Assembly: GCA_945483375.1 (NCBI GenBank)
Contig: CALYRQ010000030.1
Coordinates: forward strand, 1-8,109
DNA length: 8,109 nt
Source: an uncultured Elusimicrobia bacterium
GTDB lineage: Bacteria > Elusimicrobiota > Elusimicrobia > Elusimicrobiales > Elusimicrobiaceae
Direction: 5' to 3'
Position numbers and translations under genes: made by a program. Below are positions 5,919 to 8,109 of this stretch, one piece after another. Under the pieces are notes generated by a model that ran no database searches, was not told the origin of the DNA, and saw only the letters and a program-made list of their open reading frames with translations. Positions within the stretch are counted from its first letter, which is position 1; each line of letters opens with the position of its first letter.

Positions 5919-5929
5919 TACTATTAACG
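5903..5929. promoter_or_regulatory. 27-bp palindromic operator over the nrdD -10, Fur/PerR/Zur-like
   Basis: The core TAGTAATAATTACTA (5909-5923) is a perfect 7-1-7 inverted repeat centred on A5916. After one mismatch on each side, the outer arms CGTTA (5903-5907) and TAACG (5925-5929) also pair. The core has the 7-1-7 geometry of Fur-superfamily boxes and shares the central TAAT-N-ATTA with Bacillus Zur (TCGTAATNATTACGA), PerR (TTATAATNATTATAA) and Fur (TGATAATNATTATCA). It matches Zur at 12 of 14 and PerR at 10-11 of 14 specified positions. It sits directly on the -10, as expected for a repressor. The regulator itself is not in the window. Confidence 0.65.
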
Positions 5930-6112
5930 ACCGGTAACGCCGCGCACCGCCGGACACGCAAAAAGTTCGTTTTTTCCGACGGAGGCCGCAAAATCCGGCC
6001 TTTTACAAAACAATCTGCTTAGACGGGATTTGCATTTTAAGTCGGATTTTGTCAGAATTTTAAAAGTCGTTAGTTTGTTAGCGGCAAATTTCTATCAGGA
6101 CACTTAACTATT
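5919..6112 (+). promoter_or_regulatory. Structured 5' leader of nrdD with mutually exclusive pairings
   Basis: The stem GGCCG 5984-5988 / CGGCC 5996-6000 is followed by TTTT, a small terminator-like hairpin. The segment AAAATCCG (5990-5997), which includes part of this hairpin, is also fully complementary to CGGATTTT (6043-6050). The two structures cannot coexist. Three loosely repeated ATTTT-(0-4 nt)-GTC segments occur at 6034-6043, 6046-6053 and 6057-6068. The ribosome site AGGA (6097-6100) lies 12 nt from the ATG, which is long. No known riboswitch class was recognised. Regulation by attenuation is possible, but the first stem is short. Confidence 0.35.
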
Positions 6113-8109
6113 ATGGAAAACTCCGAAGTCATCACCCATATCGTCAAAAGAGACGGTACCACCCAACGTTTTGATTCCAAAAAAATCACCAAAGCCATCG
6201 CCAAAGCCGCCGAAGCCACCGGAGAATTTGATGCGGAAACCGCCAAAAAATTGACCATCCGCGCCATTAACATCATCCAACAGCTTTATTCCGACACCGT
6301 GCCCAACGTGGAAAACGTGCAGGACATTGTGGAAGACGTACTGTTAACCTCCAACTACCACAAAACGGCCAAAGCGTACATTCTGTACCGCGACCAGCAC
6401 GCCCGCATGCGCGAAATTTCCTCCAAATTTAACGTGGACCTGGTAGACCAGTATTTACAAAAAATCGACTGGCAGGTAAACGAAAACAGCAACATGGGTT
6501 ATTCGCTCCAGGGGCTGAACAACTACATTTCGTCCGAAATCAGCAAAGTGTACTGGCTGAACAAAATTTACCCGGACAACGTAAAACGCATGCACTCGGA
6601 AGGCGATTTGCACCTGCACGACCTCGGCCTTTTGGGCGCTTACTGCGTAGGCTGGGACTTGCAGGATTTACTGCTCAGCGGTTTTACGGGCGTCGTCGGC
6701 AAAGCCGAAAGCAAACCCGCCAAACACTTACGCACCGCGCTCGGCCAGGTAGTCAACTTTTTCTATACGCTCCAGGGCGAAAGCGCCGGCGCGCAGGCTT
6801 TCAGCAACTTTGACACCCTGCTGGCCCCCTTTATCTATTATGATCAACTGACCTACGAAGAAGTAAAACAGGCCCTGCAGGAATTTTTGTTTAACGTAAA
6901 CGTACCCACCCGCGTGGGCTTCCAAACCCCGTTTACGAACCTGACGCTGGACCTGACGGTGCCGTCTTATTATAAAGACCAGCCCGTCATCATCGGCGGC
7001 AAACTGCAGGACAAAACGTACGGCGAATTCCAGAATGAAATGGACATGCTTAACCGCGCGTTCTGCGAAGTCATGCTCGCGGGCGACGCCAAAGGGCGCG
7101 TGTTCACGTTCCCGATTCCCACGTACAACATCACCAAAGATTTCGACTGGGACAACCCCAAACTCGCCCCGTTGTGGGAAATGACGGCTAAATACGGTAT
7201 TCCGTACTTTGCCAACTTCATTAACTCCGACATGAACCCCGAAGACGCCCGCTCGATGTGCTGCCGCTTGCGTATCGACAACCGCGAACTGAGAAAACGC
7301 GGCGGCGGTCTGTTCGGCTCCGCTCCGCTGACGGGTTCCATCGGCGTAGTAACCATCAACCTGCCGCGCCTGGGCTACTTGTCCAAAACCGAAGACGAAT
7401 TCTTCGCCAATTTAAAAGACCGCATGGAAGTGGCCAAAACCAGTTTGGAAATCAAACGCAAAGTAATCGAACGCTTTACCAAAGGCAACCTGTATCCGTA
7501 CATGAGCTTCTACCTGCGCTCCGTGCGCCAACGCTTTAACGAATACTGGAAAAACCACTTCTCCACTATCGGCCTCGTAGGCCTTAACGAAGCGGCCGTC
7601 AACCTGATTGGGGAAGACATCGGCACCGAAAAAGGCAAAGCGTTTGCCGAAAAAGTGTTAACGTTCATGCGCGAAACGCTCGTTAAATTTCAGGAAGAAA
7701 CCGGAAACAACTACAACCTGGAAGCCACACCGGCCGAAGGCACGTCTTACCGCCTGGCCAAACTGGATAAAGAAAGATTCCCGGAAATTATCTGCGCCAA
7801 CGAAGCCATGTATAAACAAGGCCACCAGCCTTTCTATACCAACTCTTCGCAGCTGCCCGTAAACTATACCGACGACGTATTTGAAATGCTCGACCTGCAG
7901 AGCACCATCCAGTCCAAATACACCGGCGGCACGGTACAGCATATTTTCACCGGCGAAAAGATTAAAAATTTGGAAGCGATGAAGAAATTTATCAAAACGG
8001 TATGCGAAAAATACACCCTGCCGTATTTCTCCATCACGCCCACGTTCAGCGTCTGCCCCAAATGCGGCTACATCGAAGGCGAACATTTCGAATGCCCCAA
8101 GTGCAAGGC
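6113..8109 (+). CDS. nrdD: Anaerobic (class III) ribonucleoside-triphosphate reductase, 3'-truncated by the window
   Basis: 665 residues are visible and the frame is open to the window edge (family length about 700-780). It reduces ribonucleoside triphosphates to dNTPs under anoxia through a glycyl radical made by NrdG and S-adenosylmethionine. The N-terminal ATP-cone (about 7-95, starting HIVKRDGTTQRFDSKKITKAI in family pattern) senses ATP/dATP. The catalytic barrel shows HLHDLGLLGAYCVGWDL with the active-site cysteine C178, and SMCCRLRID with C383/C384 carrying the second active-site cysteine. GGGLFGS and PLTGSIGVVTINLPRLG follow. The C-terminal zinc ribbon has CPKC 648-651 and CPKC 661-664. 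The glycyl-radical motif and any downstream nrdG lie outside the window. The ATG at 6113 fits the family N-terminus. Expression is probably controlled by the palindrome over its promoter. The gene shows no sign of damage. Confidence 0.96.
   Translation, partial: MENSEVITHIVKRDGTTQRFDSKKITKAIAKAAEATGEFDAETAKKLTIRAINIIQQLYSDTVPNVENVQDIVEDVLLTSNYHKTAKAYILYRDQHARMREISSKFNVDLVDQYLQKIDWQVNENSNMGYSLQGLNNYISSEISKVYWLNKIYPDNVKRMHSEGDLHLHDLGLLGAYCVGWDLQDLLLSGFTGVVGKAESKPAKHLRTALGQVVNFFYTLQGESAGAQAFSNFDTLLAPFIYYDQLTYEEVKQALQEFLFNVNVPTRVGFQTPFTNLTLDLTVPSYYKDQPVIIGGKLQDKTYGEFQNEMDMLNRAFCEVMLAGDAKGRVFTFPIPTYNITKDFDWDNPKLAPLWEMTAKYGIPYFANFINSDMNPEDARSMCCRLRIDNRELRKRGGGLFGSAPLTGSIGVVTINLPRLGYLSKTEDEFFANLKDRMEVAKTSLEIKRKVIERFTKGNLYPYMSFYLRSVRQRFNEYWKNHFSTIGLVGLNEAAVNLIGEDIGTEKGKAFAEKVLTFMRETLVKFQEETGNNYNLEATPAEGTSYRLAKLDKERFPEIICANEAMYKQGHQPFYTNSSQLPVNYTDDVFEMLDLQSTIQSKYTGGTVQHIFTGEKIKNLEAMKKFIKTVCEKYTLPYFSITPTFSVCPKCGYIEGEHFECPKCK

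Overview
The window looks like chromosome from an anaerobic, diderm (LPS-making) bacterium. The anaerobic class III ribonucleotide reductase shows an anaerobic lifestyle. A stand-alone ADP-heptose-type adenylyltransferase points to an LPS inner core. Promoters of sigma-70 type (TTGACA/AATAAT) and AGGA/AGGGGG ribosome binding sites argue against Bacteroidetes. Gene content and codon style would fit a gut Elusimicrobiota-like lineage, but that placement is a guess, not something the sequence proves.

Layout. (1) Bases 1-610 hold no convincing gene. They are packed with inverted repeats: a REP-like array with three ATGAC boxes exactly 53 bp apart, a perfect 16-bp-arm palindrome, a ~90-nt nested hairpin, and a 14-bp-arm hairpin just past the end of the first gene. 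(2) Bases 611-5294 carry five genes on the minus strand. In transcription order they are a BCCP-like protein (accB-like), biotin carboxylase (accC), an RfaE domain II-type nucleotidyltransferase, a serine-palmitoyltransferase-like PLP enzyme, an intrinsic terminator, and a GNAT-fold protein of the kind linked to bacterial ceramide synthesis. (3) Bases 5425-5679 (minus) encode a small DUF948-like membrane protein with its own promoter and terminator. (4) Bases 5680-6112 are a divergent control region. It has a strong plus-strand promoter whose -10 lies at the centre of a 27-bp palindrome resembling Fur/PerR/Zur operators, followed by a ~190-nt leader. (5) From 6113 to the window edge runs nrdD, cut off before its glycyl-radical site.

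How the genes work together. The minus-strand group reads as an envelope-lipid block: carboxylase parts for malonyl-CoA, a heptose-activation enzyme for LPS core, and two candidate enzymes for a sphingoid/ceramide backbone (serine plus acyl-CoA condensation, then N-acylation). The most unexpected feature is the BCCP-like protein. It aligns end to end with AccB, but the biotin-accepting lysine of the AMKM motif is a serine (motif TVSQ), although the adjacent biotin carboxylase keeps its catalytic residues. Either the carrier has lost its normal chemistry and another protein carries biotin, or this pair does something not described. The second notable signal is the Fur-type palindrome over the nrdD promoter, which suggests peroxide- or metal-dependent control of an oxygen-sensitive enzyme.
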